Shown: piece after piece, positions 42,902 through 51,215 of the stretch
Position numbering within the stretch: position 1 is the stretch's first letter
Layout: each line of letters opens with the position of its first letter
Origin: Plantibacter sp050587525
GTDB lineage: Bacteria; Actinomycetota; Actinomycetes; Actinomycetales; Microbacteriaceae
Direction of reading: 5' to 3'
Assembly: GCF_050587525.1 (NCBI RefSeq)
Contig: NZ_JBOBFT010000006.1
Location: 1-64,000 of the forward strand
Length of the DNA stretch: 64,000 bases
The notes under the pieces: generated by a model
Databases searched by the model: none
What the model was told of the DNA's origin: nothing
The model's input: the letters and a program-made list of their open reading frames with translations, nothing else
Made by a program: the position numbers and the translations under genes

Positions 42902-42985
42902 CACCGCCGCACGGCAGAAGGAGAACCGCGCGAGAGAAGGTCCGGATACCCGGATCACACCTTCTCTCGCGCGGTTCTCCTTCTC
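42902..42985. repeat. 84-bp palindromic repeat, right copy
   Basis: Identical to 41886-41969 and in the same orientation. It begins two bases after the stop codon of the AbiEi/DUF559-like gene and ends 12 bases before the RidA stop. The repeats define a 1,016-bp unit (gene plus one repeat). Confidence 0.97.
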
Positions 42986-42997
42986 CCAAACAGGCGA

Positions 42998-43468
42998 CTA
43001 TGCGAAGGAGACGACGAGCTCCACCTCGACGGGCGAGTCGAGCGGCAGCACCGAGACCCCCACGGCCGAGCGCGCGTGCACGCCGACCTCACCGAAGATC
43101 TCGCCGAGCACCTCCGAGGCGCCGTTGATGATGGCCGGCTGCCCCGTGAATGCGGGGTCGGACGATACGAAGCCGACGACCTTGACGATGCGCGTGATGC
43201 GGTCGAGCGAACCGATGACGCTCTCGACCGCGGCGAGCGCGTTCAGAGCGGAGGTGCGTGCGTAGGCCTTCGCGTCCTCCGGCGAGACGAGCCCTTCACC
43301 GACCCCGACCTTGCCCGTCGCGGGGAGCACCCCGGCCACCATGGGCAGCTGGCCCGAGGTGTAGACGTGGTCGCCGGAGACGACGGCGGGCACATAGGCG
43401 GCCACCGGCGGATTCACGGGCGGCAGGGTGATGCCGAGTTCGGCGAGTCGGTCGGCGATGCGGGTCAT
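42998..43468 (-). CDS. RidA-family enamine/imine deaminase
   Basis: The 156-residue protein has the RidA/YjgF trimer fold with the actinobacterial long N-terminus (ADRLAELGITLPPVNPPVAA). VSGDHVYTSGQLPMVAGVLP is the usual strand-turn, and RTSALNALAAVESVIGSLDR the helix. It ends RSAVGVSVLPLDSPVEVELV with the conserved substrate-contact arginine in HARSAVG. It hydrolyses reactive enamine/imine intermediates. Its position beside the DUF4177-like gene and a PBP recalls mycobacterial Rv3678c-Rv3682. Confidence 0.93.
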   Translation of the reverse strand: MTRIADRLAELGITLPPVNPPVAAYVPAVVSGDHVYTSGQLPMVAGVLPATGKVGVGEGLVSPEDAKAYARTSALNALAAVESVIGSLDRITRIVKVVGFVSSDPAFTGQPAIINGASEVLGEIFGEVGVHARSAVGVSVLPLDSPVEVELVVSFA

Positions 43469-43647
43469 GCGTGGGTCCTCCGGTACGTGTGGGAACTGAC
43501 GTGGTCGTGCGCGGCGTCGGCGGCGCGATCGGACGTGCCGTGCGGCTGTCGCGAGCGGCCGACCCGTCGGCGGCGTCAGACCTGAACGATCCGATGCGCC
43601 GGTTCGACGGAAGCGGACGCGACGGAGGCCGACGCCACGGAAGCGGA

Positions 43648-43806
43648 TCAGGCGTCGGCGACGGGACGCTTCAGGTAGGCGACGAGCCCGCCTTCGGGCC
43701 CTGTGACGATCTGGACGAGCTCCCAGCCCTCGCCGCCCCAGTTGTTGAGGATGGCGGACGTGTTGTGCACGATCAGCGGCGTGGTGAGGTACTCCCAGCG
43801 AGTCAT
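43648..43806 (-). CDS. Short DUF4177-like protein
   Basis: The 52-residue protein is MTRWEYLTTPLIVHNTSAIL followed by NNWGGEGWELVQIVTGPEGG and LVAYLKRPVADA. The xWEY start and GxxGWELV motif are those of short DUF4177-type proteins found next to RidA in actinobacteria. Function is unknown. It lies 179 bp upstream of ridA on the same strand and may share a promoter region with the divergent PBP gene at 43969. Confidence 0.85.
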   Translation of the reverse strand: MTRWEYLTTPLIVHNTSAILNNWGGEGWELVQIVTGPEGGLVAYLKRPVADA

Positions 43807-43968
43807 GGCTCTCCTAGATGTGGGCCGCCGAGCGGCTGACGAAACAGGAAGCGTGCGGCGGAAGGCCTCCCTCATCGGGGATTCCCTGCCAGCTGAGCGG
43901 TTCATGGGAACCGCACAGCGGAGTCCAAGTCAAGCTCGCTCCCAGCTTCCATGCCTACGGTCGATCCT

Positions 43969-46323
43969 ATGCCCGAACCCCGTTCCAGAGCGAAGGTCGC
44001 CGTCGCAGGCTTCCTCGGCTTCGTCGGCCTCAGTGTCGCAGCCGGAGTCCTCGCCACCGCCGCGGTCACCCCCGCCATCGCCGTGACCGGCCTCGCCACC
44101 AGCACGAGCATCTCCGTCTTCGACGGTCTCCCCGACTACCTGCAGCTCGACGCGCTCGCCCAGAAGTCCAACATCTACGCGAAGGATGCCGCCGGGAACC
44201 CGGTGCTCCTCGCCTCCTTCTACGACCAGAACCGCATTGAGGACAGCTGGGACCAGATCTCGCAGTTCGCCAAGGACGCGGCCGTGTCGGCAGAGGACCC
44301 CCGGTTCTACGAGCACGGCGGCGTCGACCTCATCGGTACGACTCGAGCCGTCCTCAGCAACTTCGGTGGCGGTGGCGGCCTGCAGGGCGGTTCGTCGATC
44401 ACCCAGCAGTACGTGAAGAACGTCCTCGTCCAGAAGGCGGAGGCCATCCCGGACAAGAAGAAGAGCGAAGCCGCCTACAAGGAGGCGACCGCGACCACTC
44501 CGGAACGCAAGCTCAAGGAGATGCGATACGCGATCGGCCTCGAGAAGACCTACGGCAAGCAGGACATCCTGCGCGGCTACCTCAACATCGCCGGATTCGG
44601 TGGACGCGTCTATGGCATCGAAGCCGCGGCGAACTACTACTTCAACACGAGCGCAGCGAACCTCACCCTCGAACAGGCCGCCACCCTCATCGCGATCGTG
44701 AACAACCCGGAGAACCTCCGTATCGACCGGCCCGATGACAAGGACAACGGTTCGGCCAACGGTTACGCGCTCACGCTGGACCGTCGTGATTACGTGCTCA
44801 AGCAGATGCTCACCGAGAAGAACATCACGAAGGAGCAGTACGACGCCGCGAAGGCGGCGCCGATCACGCCGTCGATCAACGTGCCGGTGACCGGCTGCCA
44901 GGCGGCCGGCAGCTCCGCGTACTTCTGCGATTACGTGACGAAGGTCCTGCAGAACAATGAGGTCTTCGGATCGACGCAGGACGAGCGCTGGGCGAACTTC
45001 ACGCGCGGCGGCTACAGCGTCTACACGACGCTCGACGTCGACCTGCAGAACGTCTCGCAAGAAGCGATCGACGAGTATGTCCCGAAGTCCAGCGACCAGC
45101 TCGACATCGGCGCCGTGTCCGTCTCCGTCCAGCCTGGCACCGGTCGCATCCTCGCGATGGCCCAGAACAAGGACTACTCGCAGGACCCGGAGATCTTGAA
45201 CTCGGGCGCGAACTACAGCGCCATCAACTACAACACGGACTCCGACTACGGCGGATCGGGCGGATTCCAGCCCGGGTCGACGTACAAGATCTTCACGTTG
45301 ACCGACTGGCTGAAGGAAGGCCACGGCGTCAACGAGACGATCAACGCGAACCGTCGCTCCAACTGGGGCACCTTCACCGATTCCTGCGCGACCGGAGGCA
45401 CCGTTCAGGCCGATGCCGGCTGGAATCCGCAGAACGATGAGGGCGAGTCCGGCAACTGGACCGTTCGCCGTGGAACCGAGCAGTCGGTGAACACGGTGTT
45501 CGTCGGCATGGCCAAACAGCTCGACCTGTGCGGCATCCGCAAGACGGCCGAGTCGATGGGCGTGCACCGCGCCGACGGTACGCCGCTCCTGCAGTCCCCT
45601 GCGACGGTCCTCGGCACGAACGAGGTCGCACCGCTGAGTATGGCGGGCGCCTTCGCGACGCTGGCCTCCGGCGGCACCACGTGCGACCCGATCGCGATCG
45701 ACTCGATCACGAAGCCGGACGGCTCCGCGGTGACGGTCCCCCAGGCGAACTGCCGCCAGTCGGTCGATCCCAAGATCGCCGCCGCTGCCGACGACGTGCT
45801 CCAGGGCGTGGTCTCCAACGGAACGGCATCGTCCTCCGGCGCCAGGACGAGCGGTCAGGGCGAGCTCATCGGCAAGACCGGCACCACCGACGACGCCGAG
45901 GCGACATGGATGAGCGGCGCGAGCACGACGGTCGCAACAGTCGTCGGCACGTTCAATGTCTCGGGACACGTGAACCTGCGGAACACGTACTTCGACGGCA
46001 ACCAGGTGGCGAACCTCCGCCACTACATCTGGCCGAAGATCATGAGTGAGGCCCTCGCGAAGTATCCGGGCGGCGATTTCCCGTCGGCGGACCGCGCGAC
46101 GCTCAACGGCTCGAAGAACTCATCGAGCAACCAGAGCAACGACACGCCCTCCAGCACGCCGACACCGACGCCGTCTTCGACGCCGAGCCCCAGCTCGACG
46201 CCGAGCGACGACCCCAGCGGCAACGGCGACGACACGGGCCAGGGAAACTCGGGGAACGGCGGGACGGGGAACACCGGGAACGGCGGGACGGGAAACGGCA
46301 CGGACCCGGGCCGGAGAGAGTAG
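43969..46323 (+). CDS. Class A penicillin-binding protein (first of a tandem pair)
   Basis: The 784-residue protein starts at ATG 43969, the position aligned with the paralogue's start (MPEPRSR/MPEQHRT). After an N-terminal membrane helix (VAVAGFLGFVGLSVAAGVLA) comes the GT51 glycosyltransferase: SAEDPRFYEHGGVDLIGTTR, GGSSITQQYVKNVLVQKAEA, RKLKEMRYAIGLEK and KQDILRGYLNIAGFGGRVYG. The transpeptidase has nucleophile PGSTYKIFTL (SxxK), SVN in EQSVNTVFVG and KTGT in LIGKTGTTDDAEA. The last 70 residues are Ser/Thr/Pro- and then Gly/Asn-rich with no PASTA domain. It polymerises and cross-links peptidoglycan. Confidence 0.94.
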   Translation: MPEPRSRAKVAVAGFLGFVGLSVAAGVLATAAVTPAIAVTGLATSTSISVFDGLPDYLQLDALAQKSNIYAKDAAGNPVLLASFYDQNRIEDSWDQISQFAKDAAVSAEDPRFYEHGGVDLIGTTRAVLSNFGGGGGLQGGSSITQQYVKNVLVQKAEAIPDKKKSEAAYKEATATTPERKLKEMRYAIGLEKTYGKQDILRGYLNIAGFGGRVYGIEAAANYYFNTSAANLTLEQAATLIAIVNNPENLRIDRPDDKDNGSANGYALTLDRRDYVLKQMLTEKNITKEQYDAAKAAPITPSINVPVTGCQAAGSSAYFCDYVTKVLQNNEVFGSTQDERWANFTRGGYSVYTTLDVDLQNVSQEAIDEYVPKSSDQLDIGAVSVSVQPGTGRILAMAQNKDYSQDPEILNSGANYSAINYNTDSDYGGSGGFQPGSTYKIFTLTDWLKEGHGVNETINANRRSNWGTFTDSCATGGTVQADAGWNPQNDEGESGNWTVRRGTEQSVNTVFVGMAKQLDLCGIRKTAESMGVHRADGTPLLQSPATVLGTNEVAPLSMAGAFATLASGGTTCDPIAIDSITKPDGSAVTVPQANCRQSVDPKIAAAADDVLQGVVSNGTASSSGARTSGQGELIGKTGTTDDAEATWMSGASTTVATVVGTFNVSGHVNLRNTYFDGNQVANLRHYIWPKIMSEALAKYPGGDFPSADRATLNGSKNSSSNQSNDTPSSTPTPTPSSTPSPSSTPSDDPSGNGDDTGQGNSGNGGTGNTGNGGTGNGTDPGRRE

Positions 46324-46330
46324 GAAAAGG

Positions 46331-46360
46331 GCCGGTCCAGGGCACTTCCACTGGACCGGC
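46331..46360 (+). terminator. Hairpin between the two PBP genes
   Basis: Perfect 10-bp arms GCCGGTCCAG and CTGGACCGGC around a 10-base loop, eight bases after the first PBP stop, followed only by TT. It suggests at least partial separation of the two transcripts. Confidence 0.6.
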
Positions 46361-46442
46361 TTGCACGTCGAATTGGCAACAATCGGTGCGATAGCCAACA
46401 CTTGACGAGCGCTTTTCCAGGTTTGTCGCTTACCATCGACCC

Positions 46443-48998
46443 ATGCCTGAACAACATCGCACGGCTACCGGTGTGCTCGGAGGCCTTCTCGGCTTCCTCG
46501 GCCTGAGCGTCGCAGCCGGCGTTCTCGTCGCCGCCACCGTCACGCCTGCCCTCGCCGTCACCGGCATTGCGACCAACAGCACGATCAGCGTCTTCGACAG
46601 TCTCCCCGACTATCTGGCGCTCGACGAGCTCGCCCAGAAGTCGAACATCTACGCGGTCAACGCCGACGGCGCACCGGTGCTCATGGCTTCGTTCTACCAG
46701 CAGAACCGCATCGAAGTCGGCTGGGACCAGATCTCCGCCTTCGTGAAGGATGCGGCTGTCTCCGCGGAGGACCCCCGCTTCTTCGACCACGGCGGCGTCG
46801 ACCTCATGGGTACGGCACGCGCTGTCCTCAGCAATGCCAGCGGCGGCGCGACCCAGGGTGGTTCGTCGATCACGCAGCAGTACGTGAAGAACGTCCTCGT
46901 GCAGAAGGCCGAAGCGATCACCGACGAGGCCAAGATGAAGGCCGCGTACAAGGAGGCCACCGCGACCACTCCGCAGCGCAAGCTGAAGGAGATGCGGATG
47001 GCGATCGGCCTCGAGAAGCGCTACGGCAAGCAGGACATCCTGCGCGGCTACCTCAACATCGCCGGATTCGGCGGACGCGTCTACGGCATCGAAGCCGCAG
47101 CGAACTACTACTTCAACACGAGCGCAGCGAACCTCACCCTCGAACAGGCCGCCACCCTCATGGCCATGGTGAACAACCCGGAGACCCTCCGCATCGACCG
47201 CCCCGAGAGCGAGACCAACGGCGCGGCGAACGGTTACGCGGAGACCCTCGACCGGCGCAACTACGTCCTCGGCAAGATGCTTTCCGAGAAGAAGATCACC
47301 ACAGAGCAGTACGACGCGGCGATGGCCGTGCCGATCACACCGGCGATCACGCCCTCCAGCACCGGCTGCCAGACCGCCCCGGCCGGCTCGGGCTTCTTCT
47401 GCGACTACGTCACGAGAGTCTTCCAGAACGACGCGATCTTCGGCGAGACGGAAGACGCCCGGTGGGCCAATTTCACACGCGGCGGCTACGACGTCTACAC
47501 GACGCTCGACCTCGACGTGCAGGCAGCTGCACAGGCCGCGCTGGATGAGTACATCCCTCATGACAGCGACTCCTACGGCGTCGACATCGGGGCCGTCGGC
47601 GTGACCGTCCAGCCGGGTACCGGGCGCATCCTCGGCATGGCGCAGAACAAGGACTACTCGAACGATCCAGACGTCTTGAACACCGGACGCAACTACAGCG
47701 CCCTGAACTACAACGCCGATGAACCGTACGGAGGTTCCCTGGGCTTCCAGCCGGGCTCGACCTACAAGGCGTTCACGCTGGCGGAATGGCTCAAGGAAGG
47801 CCACGGTCTGAACGAGGGCGTCGACGGACGGAAGCGTTCCCCGTGGGGCACGTTCAAGGACAGCTGCGCCGACGGCGGCACGGTGTACGCGGGCAGTGAT
47901 TGGAACCCGGGGAACGACGAGGGCGGCAACGGCGGGTACTACACCGCAATGCAGAGCACGAAGAACTCCATCAACACAGGATTCATCGCCATGGCGAAGC
48001 AGCTCGACCTGTGCGGCATCCGCAAGACGGCAGAAGCGATGGGTGTGCACCGCGCCGATGGCACGCCACTCCTGCAGTCTCCCGCAACGGTACTCGGAAC
48101 GAACGAGGTGGCGCCGCTCAGCATGGCGACCGCATTCGCGACCTTCGCTTCGGGCGGTATCACCTGCGATCCGATCGCAATCGACAAGATCGTGAAGCCA
48201 AATGGCGAGGAAGCGCCCGTGCCCGCCGCGAACTGCCGGCAATCGCTCGAAGGAAACGTCGCGTCGACCGCGAACGCCGCTCTGCAGCAGACCTTCAACG
48301 GCGGAACGACGGCCGCTTCGCGAGTTGGCGACGGCATCCCGCTCATCGGTAAGACTGGAACCACCGACAACAACGAAGCGACCTGGATGAGCGGCGCGAG
48401 CACGAAGGCGGCGACGGTCGTCGGCGTCTTCAACGCCACCGGCCACGTCAACCTTCGACGCACCTGGTTCGATACGAGCAGCACTCGCGTCGCCGACCTC
48501 CGTCACAAGATCTGGCCGCAGATCATGGCGGTGGCGAACAGCAAGTACGGCGGCGAAGACTTCGGCGCCGCCGATCCGAGCCTGCTCAACGGTCAGTCCG
48601 TCCAGGTCCCGGACGTCAAGGGCAAGTCCATCGAAGAAGCCCAGAAGCTCATCGAGGACGCGGGCTTCGGCTTCGAGAACGGCGGCGCGGTCGATTCCGA
48701 ACTGCCTGCCGGACAGGCCACGGGATCGGACCCCTCCGGTTCGGCTCCGAAGGGCTCGATCGTCAAGGTGACGACGTCGAACGCGGCTCTGGCCATCGTC
48801 CCCGATGTGAGCGCCGCGACGAGCTTCGAGGATGCGAAGGGCCAGCTCTCGCAAGCGGGCTTCACGACCGTCGGACAGGCCTGTAAGGCCGATCCAGGGG
48901 CCGGTGCCGCCAAGATCACCGGCGTCGATCCACCGGCCGGCACAGCGGCGCGCAAGGACGGCAAGGTGACGGTCTCCATCACCAAGCCGGCCTGCTAG
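46443..48998 (+). CDS. Class A penicillin-binding protein with two PASTA domains
   Basis: The 851-residue protein is closely similar to the upstream PBP throughout its catalytic part. GT51 has GGSSITQQYVKN and KQDILRGYLN; the transpeptidase has PGSTYKAFTL, KNSINTGF and LIGKTGTTDNNEA. After the transpeptidase come two PASTA domains: VQVPDVKGKSIEEAQKLIED (about residues 719-785) and LAIVPDVSAATSFEDAKGQL (about 788-850). This is the PonA2 plan of actinobacteria, where PASTA domains bind peptidoglycan fragments. Intergenic sequence at 46324-46442 leaves room for its own promoter. Confidence 0.94.
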   Translation: MPEQHRTATGVLGGLLGFLGLSVAAGVLVAATVTPALAVTGIATNSTISVFDSLPDYLALDELAQKSNIYAVNADGAPVLMASFYQQNRIEVGWDQISAFVKDAAVSAEDPRFFDHGGVDLMGTARAVLSNASGGATQGGSSITQQYVKNVLVQKAEAITDEAKMKAAYKEATATTPQRKLKEMRMAIGLEKRYGKQDILRGYLNIAGFGGRVYGIEAAANYYFNTSAANLTLEQAATLMAMVNNPETLRIDRPESETNGAANGYAETLDRRNYVLGKMLSEKKITTEQYDAAMAVPITPAITPSSTGCQTAPAGSGFFCDYVTRVFQNDAIFGETEDARWANFTRGGYDVYTTLDLDVQAAAQAALDEYIPHDSDSYGVDIGAVGVTVQPGTGRILGMAQNKDYSNDPDVLNTGRNYSALNYNADEPYGGSLGFQPGSTYKAFTLAEWLKEGHGLNEGVDGRKRSPWGTFKDSCADGGTVYAGSDWNPGNDEGGNGGYYTAMQSTKNSINTGFIAMAKQLDLCGIRKTAEAMGVHRADGTPLLQSPATVLGTNEVAPLSMATAFATFASGGITCDPIAIDKIVKPNGEEAPVPAANCRQSLEGNVASTANAALQQTFNGGTTAASRVGDGIPLIGKTGTTDNNEATWMSGASTKAATVVGVFNATGHVNLRRTWFDTSSTRVADLRHKIWPQIMAVANSKYGGEDFGAADPSLLNGQSVQVPDVKGKSIEEAQKLIEDAGFGFENGGAVDSELPAGQATGSDPSGSAPKGSIVKVTTSNAALAIVPDVSAATSFEDAKGQLSQAGFTTVGQACKADPGAGAAKITGVDPPAGTAARKDGKVTVSITKPAC

Positions 48999-49011
48999 CC
49001 GACGTCCTCCT

Positions 49012-49050
49012 CGAAGGCGGGTCCGATCATCTCGATCGGGTCCGCCTTCG
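49012..49050 (+). terminator. Hairpin downstream of the PASTA-PBP gene
   Basis: Arms CGAAGGCGG and CCGCCTTCG, extended inward by CCGATC/GATCGG with two mismatches, form a 17-bp stem 14 bases after the stop codon. It has no long T-tract. Confidence 0.6.
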
Positions 49051-49230
49051 TCGTTGCGAGCTCACGCGGGGCGCCTGCGGACGACGACGCGCTGGCTGTG
49101 CACACACCCGCGTTCGGCGTGTTCGGAGGGTCCCACCGGGTAGGGTCGAAGGGTCGGAATGGATACCGTTTCGACGAGGCCGGCCCCGCAGGGCAGACCC
49201 GGGTCCCGCCCGGAAACGAACGGAGTCCAC

Positions 49231-50199
49231 ATGACGTCTCGCACTGGAGTGAGCATCGGCGCAGCCGCCGGGGCGATCGCAGCGGCGGGTGCCCTCACGT
49301 TCGCGTACGCCTCGCTCATCGAGCGCAACGCCTTCACGCTGCGCAGGGTCACCGCGCCGGTGCTCGCGCCGGGTTCACAGCCCATCACGGTCCTGCACGT
49401 CTCCGACCTCCACATGGCGCCGTGGCAGACCCGCAAGCAGGCCTGGCTTCGGTCGCTCGCAGAGCTGAAGCCCGATGTCGTCGTCAACACGGGCGACAAC
49501 CTCGGGCACGAGCACGGCATCGACGGCATCCGCGCCGGCCTCAGCGTCTTCGAGGGCGTCCCCGGCATGTTCGTCCACGGGTCGAACGACTACTACGGTC
49601 CGTCGTTCCGCAACCCGGCACGGTACTTCATGGGGCCGTCCAAGACGCACGCGAAACCTGCGACCCTCGACACAGCAGCCCTGGAACGCTTCTTCACGGA
49701 GAAACTCGGCTGGATCGATCTCAACAACGCTGTCGGTTCGCTCACCATCCGGGACACGCGCCTGGACCTCTTCGGCGTCGATGACCCGCACCGTCACTTC
49801 GATCGGCTCGACACGCTCACGGCGCTCATCGACGAACGGCTGGACGATGAGACGCTCACGACCTCGGATCCCTCTCTCGCCCACACGGTCACGGTCGGCG
49901 TCACCCACGCGCCGTACCAGCGCGTTCTGGACGCGTTCGTGACGCAGGGCGCCGACATCATCTTCGCTGGCCACACGCACGGCGGACAGGTGTGCGTGCC
50001 GGGCTTCGGAGCGCTCGTGACCAACTGCGACATCCCGCGCGACAAGGTGAAGGGGCTGAGCGTCTGGCGCCACGCCCTGCGCTCTGCGTACCTGAACGTG
50101 TCGGCAGGCCTCGGCACATCGATCTACGCGCCCGTGCGGTTCGCCTGCCGCCCGGAGGCGACCCTCCTCACGCTGCTCCCCCGCCGCTCCGTCGTCTGA
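49231..50199 (+). CDS. Membrane-anchored metallophosphoesterase
   Basis: The 322-residue protein starts at ATG 49231 with CGGAG seven bases upstream. An N-terminal anchor helix (VSIGAAAGAIAAAGALTFAY) precedes a calcineurin-like phosphoesterase. Its motifs are ITVLHVSDLHMAPWQTRKQA, VVNTGDNLGHE, MFVHGSNDYYG (GNxD equivalent), VTVGVTHAPYQRVL and IIFAGHTHGGQVCVPGFGAL. It belongs to the YkuE-like group and follows the PASTA-PBP gene as Rv3683 follows ponA2 in mycobacteria. The substrate is unknown; an envelope phosphodiester is plausible. Confidence 0.93.
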   Translation: MTSRTGVSIGAAAGAIAAAGALTFAYASLIERNAFTLRRVTAPVLAPGSQPITVLHVSDLHMAPWQTRKQAWLRSLAELKPDVVVNTGDNLGHEHGIDGIRAGLSVFEGVPGMFVHGSNDYYGPSFRNPARYFMGPSKTHAKPATLDTAALERFFTEKLGWIDLNNAVGSLTIRDTRLDLFGVDDPHRHFDRLDTLTALIDERLDDETLTTSDPSLAHTVTVGVTHAPYQRVLDAFVTQGADIIFAGHTHGGQVCVPGFGALVTNCDIPRDKVKGLSVWRHALRSAYLNVSAGLGTSIYAPVRFACRPEATLLTLLPRRSVV

Positions 50200-50233
50200 C
50201 ACAGGCGGCCGGTCCACCGCCCGATGTCAGTGC

Positions 50234-50491
50234 TCAGCGTCCTCGGTCGGGGCGACCGAACCGCTTGTGCGCCGCCTGGCGCGTGGTGCCGAGCACAACG
50301 CCGATGGCCGCCCATGAGTCCCCCGCGTCGTGTGCGTTGTGAACCGCCTGGTCGAGTCGGGCTTGCGCCGCTTCGAGTTCCGTCAGTGCCTCGCCGATGG
50401 CCCGGAGGTGCGCTCCGTCTCGCGCTTGCTCGGTGCGGTGCGCGAGGCTGTCGAGCCACGCGTCGGTCGACGTGCGTTTCGTCGTCTTCAT
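50234..50491 (-). CDS. Small HTH protein, candidate antitoxin
   Basis: The 85-residue protein has an N-terminal helical section (AWLDSLAHRTEQARDGAHLR), a heptad-like stretch EALTELEAAQARLDQAVHNA, and a C-terminal sigma-like helix-turn-helix, SWAAIGVVLGTTRQAAHKRF. The helix-turn-helix suggests DNA binding and thus autoregulation. It is 13 bp downstream of the toxin-like gene at 50505 in one operon. Confidence 0.7.
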   Translation of the reverse strand: MKTTKRTSTDAWLDSLAHRTEQARDGAHLRAIGEALTELEAAQARLDQAVHNAHDAGDSWAAIGVVLGTTRQAAHKRFGRPDRGR

Positions 50492-50504
50492 GTTCGCCGT
50501 CCGT

Positions 50505-50741
50505 TCAGGGAATCAGATGGTACAGGTGAGGGCGGAGCTCGTCCGCGTGGATGATCTTCGTCGGACCGGGTGAAGGCTTGGCGACGATCTCAAGGAATCG
50601 GCCATCCTGCGCGGGGCCGATGATGAACACCTGCTGTTCTCCTTGGTAGTCCTCTTCGAGGTACACGATCGGGTGCCGGATCGCATGCCTGATGTCGTCG
50701 TGAGCGACACCGTGCTTGGATGCGCTGGTCCTGATCTGCAT
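50505..50741 (-). CDS. Small toxin-like protein of a putative toxin-antitoxin pair
   Basis: The 78-residue protein starts at ATG 50741, preceded by GGGGAGATGAC. It reads MQIRTSASKHGVAHDDIRHA, IRHPIVYLEEDYQGEQQVFI, IGPAQDGRFLEIVAKPSPGP and TKIIHADELRPHLYHLIP. The KHGVxxDDIxHA start and the IGPxxxGRxLEIV strand pattern occur in a family of small actinobacterial proteins annotated as toxins, related in layout to BrnT (recognised from memory). The HTH partner is directly downstream. Activity (RNase) is inference. Confidence 0.65.
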   Translation of the reverse strand: MQIRTSASKHGVAHDDIRHAIRHPIVYLEEDYQGEQQVFIIGPAQDGRFLEIVAKPSPGPTKIIHADELRPHLYHLIP

Positions 50742-50774
50742 GTCATCTCCCCAGGGTCTCGCACATGCGCACAT

Positions 50775-50793
50775 CTGTCAACCTTACGTTGAC
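50775..50793 (-). promoter_or_regulatory. Promoter/operator of the toxin-antitoxin pair
   Basis: GTCAAC-N5-GTTGAC (50777-50793) is a perfect inverted repeat. On the minus strand its downstream part reads TTGACA, a consensus -35 box (50775-50780), so a bound repressor would mask the promoter. Confidence 0.65.
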
Positions 50794-50976
50794 GCAGTGG
50801 CCCGAGTGCGATGAGTGCGAAAAGCCTCAGCGTATTCGCCTGCGGATCATGCTGCAGATGTTCTCCACAGGGAGCACGCGCGGGAACGCGACAGTCGCCG
50901 TTCAGTTCTCGCGTGGGACGAAGGGGAGCCGACGAGCACGCACTGCGGCACGGAACTGGAGCGGCAGAAACAGAGA

Positions 50977-51007
50977 AGCCCGGCCAGATGAATCATCTGG
51001 CCGGGCT
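50977..51007 (-). terminator. Terminator of tRNA-Pro
   Basis: Perfect 13-bp arms AGCCCGGCCAGAT/ATCTGGCCGGGCT with a five-base loop. On the minus strand it is followed by pyrimidine-rich TCTCTGTTTCTG. It lies seven bases after the tRNA 3' end. Confidence 0.75.
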
Positions 51008-51013
51008 TTGCTG

Positions 51014-51087
<74 letters not shown>

Positions 51088-51215
51088 ATTGGCCCGAGGG
51101 CCGTGTCTAGGATACCCGATTTTTCGGCGACCGAAGTACGCCTCTGCTCAGATTCCCCGACGATGTGTCCGCGCCGCCGTGCGAACGCCAGTGTGGGCAC
51201 GGCGACACGGCGATC

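Noticed and set aside
41886..42985. True integron with attC sites
   Set aside because: No integron integrase, no core-site motifs of known attC sites and only two copies; kept as a cassette-like hypothesis only.
46023..48854. A 943-codon minus-strand open frame over the PASTA-PBP gene
   Set aside because: Antisense shadow of the PBP with Arg/Val/Asp bias.
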